A stretch of 15,072 bases of DNA from CAYMND01 sp964465065 (GTDB lineage: Bacteria > Acidobacteriota > Aminicenantia > UBA2199): NCBI GenBank assembly GCA_964465065.1, contig CAYXHZ010000071.1:1-15072 (forward strand), in the 5' to 3' direction. The notes beneath the pieces were generated by a model. The model had not been told where the DNA came from. It made no database searches and saw nothing but the letters and a program-made list of their open reading frames with translations. Below are positions 6,973-14,896 of the stretch, piece by piece (position 1 is the first letter of the stretch; each line of letters begins with the position of its first letter). The position numbers were made by a program, and so were the translations under genes.

Positions 6973-8741
6973 GATCATCCGGGTGGCTGCTGGTCCTGGT
7001 GCTGTTTCTGGCGGTCCCGCTTTCCGCACAGTCCGGCGAGATCGCCCTGACGACTTCGGTTTCCCCGCAGCGCATCGGTCTGGAAGACCGGCTGCAGCTG
7101 ACGGTCAGTTTTCAGGCGGTCGGCAACCCGCCCGAGCCCGATTTATCCGTGCTCCGCGATTTTGAACCGGTACCGGGTGTGGTGCAGCGTGGCACCGAGT
7201 TCATCATGAACAACGCCGGTTCGACTCTGCTGACCCGTTTCATGTACCAGCTTCGTCCCAAGCGGATCGGTAAACTGACCATTCCTGCCCTGAGCGTACA
7301 GATCGACGGCCGGACCTACCGCAGTCAGCCGCTGACGGTCGAGGTGGTCAAAGGCCGGCTGGTCCAGCCTTCCCGTCCGGCGATCCGCCGTTTGCCGGGT
7401 TTCTTCGACGATCCGCTGGAGGAGCTGTTTGCCGAGCCGGAAACCCGCGAACCGGAACTGTTTGTCCGGGCTGTTCCTTCCAAACAGAAAATCTTCCAGG
7501 GGGAAGCCGTCGTCATGAGTTTCGAGCTGCTCACCCGGGATCAGGTGGACGAGAAACGTCTGTTGCGGGCGGCTTCGGTGCCGGGCTTCTGGGTGGAGTG
7601 GATCGATCCCTACAATGCCGCGCCCGGGCGCAGCGAGATGGTTGACGGCAAAGCCTACACGGTGGTCGAAATCGACCGGGGTATTTTCATTCCGCAGCGC
7701 AGCGGACCCGTGCAGCTACCCCCTTTCGAATACGCATTTCTGGTCACGCCCCGTTCGGCGCGAGGCGCCTTCTTTACGCAGCGGCGGCAGGTGATCCGCA
7801 AATCTGCGGCGCTGACCATCGAGGTCCAGGCTCTGCCCCGGGAAGCGGAAGGGCTGCCGGTCGGCCGGTACCAGCTGACCCTGTCGGCCAGACCGCTCAG
7901 TCTCAATGTCAACGACCTGCTGACTCTGAACCTGGTTATCAGCGGCAGCGGCAACATCAAAAGCGTCCAGGTGCCGGAATTGCCGGCGATCGATGGTTTG
8001 AAGGCCTTTCCCGCCAAGATCGATCGCCGCAATCTGAACCGGAACGGTGATCTGAGCGGAGAATTGACGGCTGAAATCCCGATTTCCGTGAGCCGGGTGG
8101 GCAACATCGATATTCCACCGCTCGTGTTCCGCTACTTCGATCCGCAAACCGCCACGATCCAGGAAACGGCCAGCGAGCCCTTGCGGATCTCGGTCGGCGG
8201 TCAGGCAGGCAGCCATTCGTCGGCCAATGGCATAGGTCCTGAGACGGTCAAGAAAACAGGAGACGATATCGATTATCTGCTCGCTGGTCCGTTCAGCGAT
8301 GAGAAGCGAAGCTGGTTGAACGGGCCGCTGTTTCCGGTACTGTTGCTCGTTCCGTTCCTGTTGCCGCTCGGACTGCTCGTACGGCGTTGGCTGCTTGTGC
8401 CGCTGCGGATGCGCTGGGCGCGCGGGGACAAGGCTTTGCAGCGGCAGACCCAGCTGAACAAGCTGACGGACAGCGAGCGCAGCGGTGAACTGCTGCCGCT
8501 GCTGGATGGACTGCTGACCGATGTTTTGGCTATCCGGCCTTCGCAACTGAACCGGGCGGCTCTGCAGCGGGAATTGGATAACCGGAAACTGTCCGAACAG
8601 ATGAGCCGGCGCCTGCTCGATCACCGTGATGCGTTGCAGGCCATGCGCTTCGCCGGCGGCGCACTGCCCGCCGCCGAATTGCAGCAGATTCAGAAGGAGC
8701 TGCACAGTATCCTGGCCGTGTTGATCGGAGGGGGCAAATGA
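6969..8741 (+). CDS. batD: BatD oxygen-tolerance family protein
   Basis: BatD proteins are large, mostly periplasmic, single-pass membrane proteins of the Bat cluster with repeated beta-rich domains; their molecular job is unknown. Here the 590-residue protein has a signal peptide (about residues 1-20, hydrophobic core then LSA before Q21). A long extracytoplasmic region follows, with several beta-sandwich-like stretches opening with a GEIALTTSVSPQRIGLEDRL-type segment typical of the family. A membrane segment lies at about 455-475, and a cytoplasmic helical tail of about 115 residues ends the protein. The start is GTG at 6969, overlapping the batC stop as GTGA, with GGAG at 6957-6960 eight bases upstream. 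A TTG at 6966 is possible but poorly spaced. The stop overlaps the batE ATG (ATGA at 8738-8741). Confidence 0.9.
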   Translation: MRSSGWLLVLVLFLAVPLSAQSGEIALTTSVSPQRIGLEDRLQLTVSFQAVGNPPEPDLSVLRDFEPVPGVVQRGTEFIMNNAGSTLLTRFMYQLRPKRIGKLTIPALSVQIDGRTYRSQPLTVEVVKGRLVQPSRPAIRRLPGFFDDPLEELFAEPETREPELFVRAVPSKQKIFQGEAVVMSFELLTRDQVDEKRLLRAASVPGFWVEWIDPYNAAPGRSEMVDGKAYTVVEIDRGIFIPQRSGPVQLPPFEYAFLVTPRSARGAFFTQRRQVIRKSAALTIEVQALPREAEGLPVGRYQLTLSARPLSLNVNDLLTLNLVISGSGNIKSVQVPELPAIDGLKAFPAKIDRRNLNRNGDLSGELTAEIPISVSRVGNIDIPPLVFRYFDPQTATIQETASEPLRISVGGQAGSHSSANGIGPETVKKTGDDIDYLLAGPFSDEKRSWLNGPLFPVLLLVPFLLPLGLLVRRWLLVPLRMRWARGDKALQRQTQLNKLTDSERSGELLPLLDGLLTDVLAIRPSQLNRAALQRELDNRKLSEQMSRRLLDHRDALQAMRFAGGALPAAELQQIQKELHSILAVLIGGGK

Positions 8742-9487
8742 GACGGACGGGCTTTCGCTTCATTGTCGTTCTGCTGGCCCTGGGGGCGGCTGTCCTGGCC
8801 GCCGATCCGCAAGAGCTGTGGCGACAAGGGCGCAGCTCGTATGACCAGGGGAAATATGCGGAAGCTTTGGCCTGCTTTGAGAAAATGCAGGCCACATCGA
8901 ATCATTGGCGGATTCAGTACAACATCGGCAACTGCCTCTTTCGGCTGGAACGCTACCTGCCCGCCAAGATCGCCTACGCACGGGCCTGGAAAACCGCTCC
9001 GACTCAGGCTCCGTTGCTAGGCAACCTGGCCGTGGTCAACGCCCGCCTGGGTTTCGAAGACGAACTGCTCAAACCGGACTTTTTGACCCGTTTGATCGGC
9101 GGTCTGGGTGGATACCTGCCGGTGCGCTGGAGTGCCGTGCTGCTGATTTTGTCGCTGTGGTCGCTCAACCTGGCGGTTTTTTTCTGGATGCGGCGGCGCC
9201 TGCTGCGACCGGCCCGTTACGCTTTCGTCGTATCGCTGCTGCTGGTCACCGTGCTGGCCGCTCACGTCTGCTATAACCGCTCCCTGGCCGCTCGTCAGGA
9301 CCTGGCGGTGGTTGAGGGCGACGCCGTGTCGCTCTACAGCGGCCCGGGCCTGGGCAACACCGCGCTTTTTTCTCTGCCGCAAGGTCTGATCGTCAAGATC
9401 CGCGAACGAGGCGGGCAGTGGCTGCGGGTGACGGCCGGCAAGGAAGTGTCCGGCTGGATCAAAGCGGATTCTCTGACCGTGCTCTAG
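8738..9487 (+). CDS. batE: BatE-like TPR protein with C-terminal SH3-like domain
   Basis: This 249-residue protein has a signal sequence (about residues 1-21). A TPR region at about 25-105 includes YDQGKYAEALACFEKM and YNIGNCLFRLERYLPAKIAY. Two membrane segments follow at about 132-150 and 162-178. A C-terminal bacterial SH3-like domain (about 188-249) shows the SLYSGPG, GLIVKIRERGGQWLRV and GWI pattern. With both ends predicted outside the cytoplasm, the TPRs could contact BatC or BatD while the SH3 domain contacts peptidoglycan or protein. That topology is inference; the domain order fits BatE. The ATG overlaps the batD stop by 4 bases, a classic translational coupling. folP begins 10 bases after the stop. 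Confidence 0.87.
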   Translation: MRRTGFRFIVVLLALGAAVLAADPQELWRQGRSSYDQGKYAEALACFEKMQATSNHWRIQYNIGNCLFRLERYLPAKIAYARAWKTAPTQAPLLGNLAVVNARLGFEDELLKPDFLTRLIGGLGGYLPVRWSAVLLILSLWSLNLAVFFWMRRRLLRPARYAFVVSLLLVTVLAAHVCYNRSLAARQDLAVVEGDAVSLYSGPGLGNTALFSLPQGLIVKIRERGGQWLRVTAGKEVSGWIKADSLTVL

Positions 9488-9497
9488 AAGGTGGAAA

Positions 9498-10325
9498 ATG
9501 AAACTGATGCTGGCCGAACGGAATGTGGAACTGGAAGATCCAGTGGTCATGGGCATACTCAACGTGACGCCGGATTCTTTTTCGGACGGCGGCGCCTATA
9601 TTGACCCCGACCTGGCCTGGCAGCACGCCCGGACCATGGTCGATCAGGGCGCTCAGATCATCGATGTCGGCGGGGAAAGCACCCGACCCGGCGCCCAGGC
9701 GGTGGATGCGGCGACCGAGAGCGCTCGAGTGGTGGAACTGATCCGGCGTATCAAGCAGGGCAGCGATGTGCTGGTGTCGGTGGACACCCGGCGGGCGCAG
9801 GTGGCCAAGGCGGCCCTGTCGGCGGGGGCCGACATCGTCAACGACGTCTCGGCGCTGGGCTACGACGAGGAAATGGCCGCCGTGGTGGCATCCTGGCAGT
9901 GTCCGGTCGTGCTCATGCACATGCAGGGCAGTCCGGAGACGATGCAGGACAATCCGTACTACGACGACGTCATCGCCGATCTGAAGCGATTCTTTTCGCA
10001 GCGCATCGCCTTCGCCCTGGCCGCCGGAATCCGTCACGAGCAGATGATTCTCGATCCGGGTATCGGCTTCGGCAAGCGTCTGCAGGACAACATCGACATC
10101 ATCCGCAACCTGTGGGCCCTGGCCGAGTTCGACAAGCCCATCCTGATCGGTCTGTCCCGTAAACGCTTTCTGGGGGCCATCGCCGGGGAACGCGAGGCAT
10201 CCGAGCGTGACTGGGAGAGCCTGGCGGCCAACCTGGCGGCCTGGAAACGGGGTGCGCAGATTTTTCGGGTGCACAATGTCGCCGCCACGGTACGCGGTCT
10301 GAAAACCGCCCGCGTGCTCCTCTGA
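9498..10325 (+). CDS. folP: Dihydropteroate synthase
   Basis: FolP joins p-aminobenzoate to dihydropterin pyrophosphate in folate synthesis and is the target of sulfonamides. All signature blocks are present in this 275-residue protein: MGILNVTPDSFSDGG at about residues 18-32, DVGGESTRPGA at 56-66, DPGIGFGK at 186-193, SRKRFLG at 220-226 with the catalytic-site lysine K222, and a C-terminal RVHNV block. Length is normal. The ATG at 9498 is preceded by AAGGTGG at about 9488-9494. It sits 10 bases after batE on the same strand, so it is probably transcribed with the Bat genes. The neighbours I would expect in many relatives (ftsH, cdaA, ybbR, glmM) are not here. No clear terminator follows before the convergent gene. 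Confidence 0.97.
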   Translation: MKLMLAERNVELEDPVVMGILNVTPDSFSDGGAYIDPDLAWQHARTMVDQGAQIIDVGGESTRPGAQAVDAATESARVVELIRRIKQGSDVLVSVDTRRAQVAKAALSAGADIVNDVSALGYDEEMAAVVASWQCPVVLMHMQGSPETMQDNPYYDDVIADLKRFFSQRIAFALAAGIRHEQMILDPGIGFGKRLQDNIDIIRNLWALAEFDKPILIGLSRKRFLGAIAGEREASERDWESLAANLAAWKRGAQIFRVHNVAATVRGLKTARVLL

Positions 10326-10421
10326 GAACGGCAGTCGGAGCGGAGTTGACCTTGTCCATTCCCATGACATTCTTCATTGAACAATTCCTTGATTGGTGTA
10401 CGTGTTGCCCTGCCGATACGC

Positions 10422-10952
10422 TTACATCGTGGCGATCCAATAGCGTCGTTTTTGAACCGTCAGCCGTGGATCGTCGGTGATATTATCCAGAACGCCGCCG
10501 CATTTTTCGATCACCCTTCGGGAGGCCGGATTGTCGGTATCGCAGGTGACCAGCACTCTTTCCAGGCCCAGGGCCGCACAGACAGGCAGCGCCTGCCTCA
10601 GCATCTCTGTGGCGTAGCCGTGACGTCTGCAACTCGGGATGACGGCATAACCGATGTGTCCGCCGATTCGTTCCAGGTAATCGTTCAGGTGATGCCGCAG
10701 AGACAGACGTCCGACGATTTGGTCGTTCACGACTCCGACCAGGAAGGTGTTGGGGACAAAGCGTTCGGGCAGATCAACGCCCTTTGTCCAGCCTGCGAGT
10801 TTTTTGATATAGGCCGTGAAAGGAATGGTTTCGTCGAAATGGAAGGCGAATTCGTACTGCGGTGTTTCGTTTCGGAACGAGGCCAGCGCATGCCGGAAAG
10901 ATGTCTCGTCTTCAGGGCGGAGAGTTCTCAATTCAAGTTTTGGGGCTGTCAT
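10422..10952 (-). CDS. GNAT-family N-acetyltransferase
   Basis: This is a probable acetyl-CoA-dependent acetyltransferase with an unknown acceptor (protein N-terminus, amine or small molecule). The 176-residue protein shows the GNAT core: LVGVVNDQIVGRLSLRHHL (beta strands around residues 71-89), GYAVIPSCRRHGYATEML with the acetyl-CoA pyrophosphate loop R109-R110-H-G112-Y-A114, and a later TDNPASRRVIEKCGG block (about 139-153) typical of small-molecule and ribosomal-protein acetylases. Its ATG lies inside the end of the upstream MBL gene (20-base overlap), making it the last member of a four-gene unit. It converges on folP across a 96-base gap in which I saw no clear hairpin terminator. Confidence 0.87.
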   Translation of the reverse strand: MTAPKLELRTLRPEDETSFRHALASFRNETPQYEFAFHFDETIPFTAYIKKLAGWTKGVDLPERFVPNTFLVGVVNDQIVGRLSLRHHLNDYLERIGGHIGYAVIPSCRRHGYATEMLRQALPVCAALGLERVLVTCDTDNPASRRVIEKCGGVLDNITDDPRLTVQKRRYWIATM

Positions 10953-11625
10953 GTCCGACCGCCTGCATCACCCGTTCACGGCGTATCGGCCGGCCGTGCC
11001 CCGGTAAAAACAGGGAAACCTGACACTGCAACAGCTTCTGCCAGCTGTTGCGCAACTGCTGGAGATCGATCGCGTACGGCGGCAGCACGGACCGGCCCAG
11101 CACCCCGAACAGGGTGTCGCCGACGATGGCGATTTCGTCGTCGACGACAAGGGAGAGGCCGCAATCGCTGTGCCCGGGAGTGGCGATAATGACGGCCCGA
11201 AAGCCCAGTGCCGCGGCATCGTAGTGTTCCCCGCACAGGATGGACGGCACGAAGCTCTCGTACGCCTTGCGGTCCAGGTAGGGTCTGGCGACGGCCGCTA
11301 TGATCCGGGTAAGCATCAATACGCCGGCGACCGGTTCGTTCTTCTGCTCGCTGACATATGCCGCCGCATCCCGGTGAACGATGATTTCAGCCCGGTACCT
11401 CTCGGCGATGAAAGCGGCGTTTCCGACATGATCGTAATGAATATGGGTCAGCATCAGGTAGTCGATGCGATCCAGATGCAATTCCGCCAGTCTTTTCTGC
11501 AAGCGGGACCGGCTGCTGCGGGTGCCGGTATCGATTAGCATCGTCCGCTCCCGGTCGCGCAGCAGGTAGACATTGCTCCTGCCGCCCAGCAGCTTCTCGA
11601 CGCTAAGACCGTTTTTCGTCGTCAT
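10933..11625 (-). CDS. MBL-fold metallo-hydrolase (first of two in the window)
   Basis: This is a metallo-beta-lactamase-fold hydrolase with a complete two-metal site. With the start at 11625 the protein has 230 residues and the HxHxDH motif is H61-H63-D65-H66. Further ligands are H152 (ATPGHSD), D170 (IVGDTLFG) and H210 (LPGHGRP). The substrate is unknown; the family includes glyoxalase II-like thioesterases, persulfide dioxygenases and lactonases. No signal peptide is seen, so it is cytoplasmic. The ATG at 11625 overlaps the cupin gene by 23 bases. An in-frame ATG at 11712 would overlap much further into the cupin gene and adds a stretch that does not resemble the family. The ribosome site is weak, so translation probably depends on coupling to the cupin gene. 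Confidence 0.88.
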   Translation of the reverse strand: MTTKNGLSVEKLLGGRSNVYLLRDRERTMLIDTGTRSSRSRLQKRLAELHLDRIDYLMLTHIHYDHVGNAAFIAERYRAEIIVHRDAAAYVSEQKNEPVAGVLMLTRIIAAVARPYLDRKAYESFVPSILCGEHYDAAALGFRAVIIATPGHSDCGLSLVVDDEIAIVGDTLFGVLGRSVLPPYAIDLQQLRNSWQKLLQCQVSLFLPGHGRPIRRERVMQAVGHDSPKT

Positions 11626-11962
11626 GCGCACGCTTTTGCCCGTAACGTCCGGCTTCATTGAAGAAAGTGATATCGGCATAGCCGGCAAAAATTTTTCCGG
11701 AATGCCGGACACCTTTGGGAATGAAGTAGCGATCGCCCTTCCGATAGGTTCTCGTTTCGCCGGCGATGGTCAGATCGATTCTCCCTTCCAGGACGAAGCC
11801 CAGCTGCTCGTCGTGGGCATGCTCCGGCAGATCGGCGTCTTTGTCGAAAACCATGAACAGGATCTGATGCCGGTCCGCTTGCGACAAATAGGCCGTCACG
11901 CCGTCGATCGGTACATCGGCCAAGGGCAATTTCGTGATGGGTCCGGGGAATATTTCCGTCAT
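11603..11962 (-). CDS. Small cupin-domain protein
   Basis: This is a single-domain cupin of 119 residues. Motif 1 includes LPEHAHDEQLGFVLEG (about residues 45-60) with metal-ligand candidates H48 and H50. Motif 2 is GDRYFIPKGVRH (about 76-87) with H87. The usual motif-1 glutamate is shifted (E52/Q53), but the site can probably still bind a metal. Small cupins act as dioxygenases, isomerases or sensors, and the sequence alone does not settle which. I chose the ATG at 11962, which overlaps the OsmC-like stop as ATGA and has a purine-rich GAGGGGAAGAG stretch upstream. The longer frame to 12028 would run inside the OsmC-like gene. Its end overlaps the downstream MBL gene. Confidence 0.85.
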   Translation of the reverse strand: MTEIFPGPITKLPLADVPIDGVTAYLSQADRHQILFMVFDKDADLPEHAHDEQLGFVLEGRIDLTIAGETRTYRKGDRYFIPKGVRHSGKIFAGYADITFFNEAGRYGQKRAHDDEKRS

Positions 11963-12396
11963 GGTGCAACCACTCTTCCCCTCGCCGAAACGGCGACGTT
12001 GCCTTTGATCATCTGCCAGACCGGGCATACGGATTCCTCGGCCAGCTTGATACTCTTGTCCAGTTCCACATCCGTGGTGTTGTTTGAACGCAGCGTGAAC
12101 TCCAAGTCGATGGTGCTGAACTTGACAGGAACTTCCGTTGTCCGGACGCCGGTGGCCTGGAGGGAAAATCCGTTAATATCCTTCTTCATTTTCCGCAACA
12201 GGAAGACGACCGCCGTGGCCACGCAACCCGAAAAGCTGAGCAGCAGCAGCTCGAGCCCGTTGAACCCGTTGCCGGTCCCGATCGGTTCCTTGTAATCGAA
12301 GATGACGCTCGTATCCGGACGGGCTTCGGAGTGGCCGGCAAATTTGACCTGATCGTCAATCAGCTTGACGGTGATTTTTTCCGTGTTTTCGCTCAT
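11959..12396 (-). CDS. OsmC-family protein
   Basis: OsmC/Ohr proteins are small cytoplasmic dimers that reduce organic hydroperoxides using two conserved cysteines. This 145-residue protein has both: C58 in SFSGCVATAVVFLLRKM and C124 in EESVCPVWQMI. These positions match the family, although this branch (YhfA-like) is less clearly a peroxidase than Ohr. The start ATG at 12396 has AGGAGT upstream with 7-base spacing, and a plausible sigma-70 promoter precedes it. It is the first gene of the OsmC-cupin-MBL-GNAT unit, and its stop overlaps the cupin start by 4 bases. This context suggests a reactive-compound detoxification role, which is inference. Confidence 0.9.
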   Translation of the reverse strand: MSENTEKITVKLIDDQVKFAGHSEARPDTSVIFDYKEPIGTGNGFNGLELLLLSFSGCVATAVVFLLRKMKKDINGFSLQATGVRTTEVPVKFSTIDLEFTLRSNNTTDVELDKSIKLAEESVCPVWQMIKGNVAVSARGRVVAP

Positions 12397-12414
12397 GATC
12401 TGACTCCTGAGCTT

Positions 12415-12443
12415 ATTCTATTCGTTGGTTACGGTCTGTGCAA
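12415..12443 (-). promoter_or_regulatory. Candidate sigma-70 promoter of the OsmC-cupin-MBL-GNAT unit
   Basis: On the - strand, TTGCAC (12443-12438) is followed after exactly 17 bases by TAGAAT (12420-12415), which matches five of six -10 consensus bases. Transcription would begin near 12408 and leave a short leader holding the AGGAGT ribosome site. The -35 match is only moderate. It lies in the 60-base gap after the aldo/keto reductase stop, just where a promoter for the four overlapping genes is expected. Confidence 0.5.
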
Positions 12444-12456
12444 GCGGCAACCAGCT

Positions 12457-13413
12457 TTAATAGCGTTCGCCCACGACATGGAAACTTTGGGCAAACCCGT
12501 CCAGTTCCGCTCTCTCGTCAGCGGTCAGCACGATATCCTGAGCTGACCAGTTCAGGCGCAGGTACAGCGAGCGCCGTGTTCCGGGTATCGCGGCCAGATC
12601 GTCGCCTTTGGCCAGCACCCAGGCCAAGGCTACTTGCGAAGGTGCAAGGTCCTTTCTGGCTGCGATTTCTGTCACTTTTTCCACCAGTTTCCGGTTGTTG
12701 GCCAGCGCTTCTTCGCTGAAGCGCGGGTTGTCCAGGCGCCAGTCACCAGCTTCGAGATCCTGACGCCTGGTAATCGCGCCGGTCAGAAAACCGCGGCCGA
12801 GCGGGCTGTAGGCGACAAAGCCGATGCCCAGTTCGCGGGCTTTGGGCAGAATGAGGGCTTCGACGTCCCGTGACCAGAGGGACAGCTCGGTTTGCAGCGC
12901 GGAGACCGGGTGGGTGCGGTGCGCTTTTTCCAGGTCCTGGACGCTGGCCTCCGACAGGCCGATGTAACGGACTTTGCCTGCCCGGACCAGTTCGGCCATG
13001 GCGCCGACCGTTTCCTGGATGGGGACTTTGGGGTCGGGGCGGTGCTGGTAATACAGGTCAATGTAATCGGTGTTCAGTCGTTTGAGCGAGGCCTCGCAAC
13101 AGGCCTTGACGTATTGCGGCGAACCGCTCGTGCCCAGCCAGGCGCCGTCCCGACCGCGCTGGATGCCGAACTTGCTGGCCAGAACGACCTTTTCGCGGCG
13201 GTTCGCCAGCGCTTTGCCGAGCATGATTTCGTTGGTAAAGGGACCGTACATGTCCGAAGTGTCCCAGAAATTGCAACCGATTTCCAAGGCCTCATCGAGC
13301 AGTCTCAGGCTTTGGGCGTCGTCGGATCGGCCGTAAAATTCCGACATCCCCATGCAGCCGAGTCCGACGGCGGGAACCGTCAGCCCCTGTCGACCCAGTT
13401 TGACGATTTTCAT
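12457..13413 (-). CDS. Aldo/keto reductase
   Basis: This is an NAD(P)H-dependent oxidoreductase of the aldo/keto reductase superfamily, reducing carbonyl compounds; the natural substrate is unknown. The 318-residue TIM-barrel protein has the full catalytic tetrad: D51 and Y56 (DTSDMYG), K81 (LASKFG) and H124 (YYQHRPDP). The GLGCMGMSEFYG start and a C-terminal IPGTRR cofactor-binding block are also present. It looks most like the YajO/AKR13-type group that annotators label general aldo/keto reductase. The ATG at 13413 is preceded by GAGG five bases upstream. A TATAGT-like -10 sits at 13430-13425, but I found no matching -35, so it may be transcribed from the upstream methyltransferase-MBL pair (47-base gap). 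Confidence 0.95.
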   Translation of the reverse strand: MKIVKLGRQGLTVPAVGLGCMGMSEFYGRSDDAQSLRLLDEALEIGCNFWDTSDMYGPFTNEIMLGKALANRREKVVLASKFGIQRGRDGAWLGTSGSPQYVKACCEASLKRLNTDYIDLYYQHRPDPKVPIQETVGAMAELVRAGKVRYIGLSEASVQDLEKAHRTHPVSALQTELSLWSRDVEALILPKARELGIGFVAYSPLGRGFLTGAITRRQDLEAGDWRLDNPRFSEEALANNRKLVEKVTEIAARKDLAPSQVALAWVLAKGDDLAAIPGTRRSLYLRLNWSAQDIVLTADERAELDGFAQSFHVVGERY

Positions 13414-13460
13414 TTTTCCTCTGCTATACTATAAAATGAGTTCTTGACATGAGAGCCTGT

Positions 13461-14222
13461 TCACAGCCGGACCGCCCAATCCCCGTAGCGATGGATGCCG
13501 CTGCCATGGTGCAATTTCCCCTGCTCTTTCAGGCGCCGGAAGGCGTCCCGCATGCGGATCAGAATTTCCGGATGGATATCCAGGTCGTGGTGGGCGGGAA
13601 ACAATTTCTGAACCGGCAGAGTCGCCAGGCGTTCCAGTGACTCGAGGTATGCGTCCGGATCCGTTGAAGGAAAATAGGCCAGCAGGGTGTCCTTGTACGC
13701 CAGATCGCCGCAAAAGAGGCAGGCGCGCTCTTCTTCCCAGAAACACATATGCCCCGGGGAATGGCCGGGGGTATGCAGCACCCGGATTCTTCTCGAGCCG
13801 ATGTCGATTACATCACCGTCTTGCAGAATCCTCGTGGGCCGGCCCTGGAAAAAAAGGTAGCCGTTCACGTCATAGTTTTCCGGCAGCCGGCAACGGTCGA
13901 CGACCATGTCCCGGATCTGATCCATGGTCAATGGGAATTCTCCGTCGAGCCAGTTCAACTCGTTTTCGTGGGCGTAGAAGTCCGGAAAATGCCGGTGACC
14001 GCCGATGTGGTCCCAGTGAATGTGAGTGGCCACCGCCGTGACCGGTTTGTCGGTCAGACTGGTTACAAGTTCATGGATATTGCCGATGCCCAGGCCGGTA
14101 TCGATCAGCAGGCAGCGTTCGGATCCGACCAGCAGATAACAGTGCGTCTCTTCCCAGTGCCGGTATTCGCTGATAACATGAGTATCCGGGTCGATATGGG
14201 TCAAGGTGAACCAATCCTTCAC
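13461..14222 (-). CDS. MBL-fold metallo-hydrolase (second of two in the window)
   Basis: This 253-residue metallo-beta-lactamase-fold hydrolase has a complete metal site: H67-H69-D71-H72 (THIHWDHIGG), H154 (HTPGHSPGH), D173 (FCGDLAY) and H211 or H212 (FPAHHD). The TPGHSPGH and FCGDLAY blocks resemble glyoxalase II-like and quorum-type hydrolases, but the substrate cannot be told. It is cytoplasmic, with no signal peptide. The start codon is GTG at 14222, supported by AAGGAG with 7-base spacing that overlaps the stop of the methyltransferase gene, so the two are translationally linked. It is only distantly similar to the other MBL gene in the window and does not look like a recent duplicate. 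Confidence 0.9.
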   Translation of the reverse strand: MKDWFTLTHIDPDTHVISEYRHWEETHCYLLVGSERCLLIDTGLGIGNIHELVTSLTDKPVTAVATHIHWDHIGGHRHFPDFYAHENELNWLDGEFPLTMDQIRDMVVDRCRLPENYDVNGYLFFQGRPTRILQDGDVIDIGSRRIRVLHTPGHSPGHMCFWEEERACLFCGDLAYKDTLLAYFPSTDPDAYLESLERLATLPVQKLFPAHHDLDIHPEILIRMRDAFRRLKEQGKLHHGSGIHRYGDWAVRL

Positions 14223-14233
14223 TATCAGTCTCC

Positions 14234-14896
14234 TTAAATCTCGTTGTCAAGCCTTTCCGGAAACTTGTGGGCGAACACGTAGGCCCGCTGGCTCGGGTAC
14301 TCCACTTCCGGGTAGGGTTCCCTGCAAATCGTCTCGATTTTCCCGAAGCCGGCGGCGGTTAAATTTCGCGAGATGAAACCGGTCTCAAAGAACATGAAAT
14401 CGATGTCGATCTTTTTGCCGAGGAACTCGTGCACTCGCATGAGCTCGGCGCCGATGTGGTAGGCGAGCAGCAGTACGCCACCCGGCTGCAGGACGCGGAA
14501 CATCTCGCGGAACGCCGTCCCGACCTGTTCTGCCGTGAAATGAACGATGGCGTAGAAAGCGACGACACCGGCGATGGAATTCTCGGCGAAGTCGAGCTCG
14601 AGCAGGTTCCCCCGGCGAAAGGCGATATCGGGGTGCAGCCGTCGTGCCTGGCCGATCTGCTTTTCGGACAGGTCGAGACCGGAGATGTCCAGGCCCAGGT
14701 CCTTGAGATAACGGGTGGTCTGTCCGGGACCGCAGCCGAAATCCCAGACCGGCCGCCGACCCGCCAGTTCCCGCGAGAAACGGGCCAGCATGTCCCGGTC
14801 CAGCGGCTTGTCGTCGTGCTCACGGCTGAAGCGCTTGGCGTATTCGGCGGCGACGCGATCGTACGCCTTGGCTATTGTATGCAGGCTTTGTCCCAT
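14234..14896 (-). CDS. Class I SAM-dependent methyltransferase
   Basis: This Rossmann-fold methyltransferase has SAM motif I VWDFGCGPG at residues 50-58 (using the 14896 start), the acidic motif II loop GLDLS near 73-77, and a FYAIVHF/MFRVLQPGG region characteristic of ubiquinone/small-molecule-type methylases. The acceptor is unknown. The ATG at 14896 (220 residues) follows GGAGAG by 10 bases. An upstream in-frame ATG at 14947 adds 17 residues that look unlike the family and has no ribosome site, so I prefer the shorter form. It is the first gene of the - strand block in this window and lies 11 bases from the second MBL gene. No convincing promoter was found in the 176 bases to the window edge. 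Confidence 0.88.
   Translation of the reverse strand: MGQSLHTIAKAYDRVAAEYAKRFSREHDDKPLDRDMLARFSRELAGRRPVWDFGCGPGQTTRYLKDLGLDISGLDLSEKQIGQARRLHPDIAFRRGNLLELDFAENSIAGVVAFYAIVHFTAEQVGTAFREMFRVLQPGGVLLLAYHIGAELMRVHEFLGKKIDIDFMFFETGFISRNLTAAGFGKIETICREPYPEVEYPSQRAYVFAHKFPERLDNEI

Noticed and set aside
10326..10421. Expected bidirectional terminator between folP and the GNAT gene
   Set aside because: I looked for an inverted repeat with flanking A and T runs in the 96-base convergent gap and found none strong enough to call.
13444..13449. Perfect TTGACA on + between the aldo/keto reductase and second MBL genes
   Set aside because: No -10 element follows at 16-18 bases on + and both flanking genes are on the other strand, so it is probably chance.
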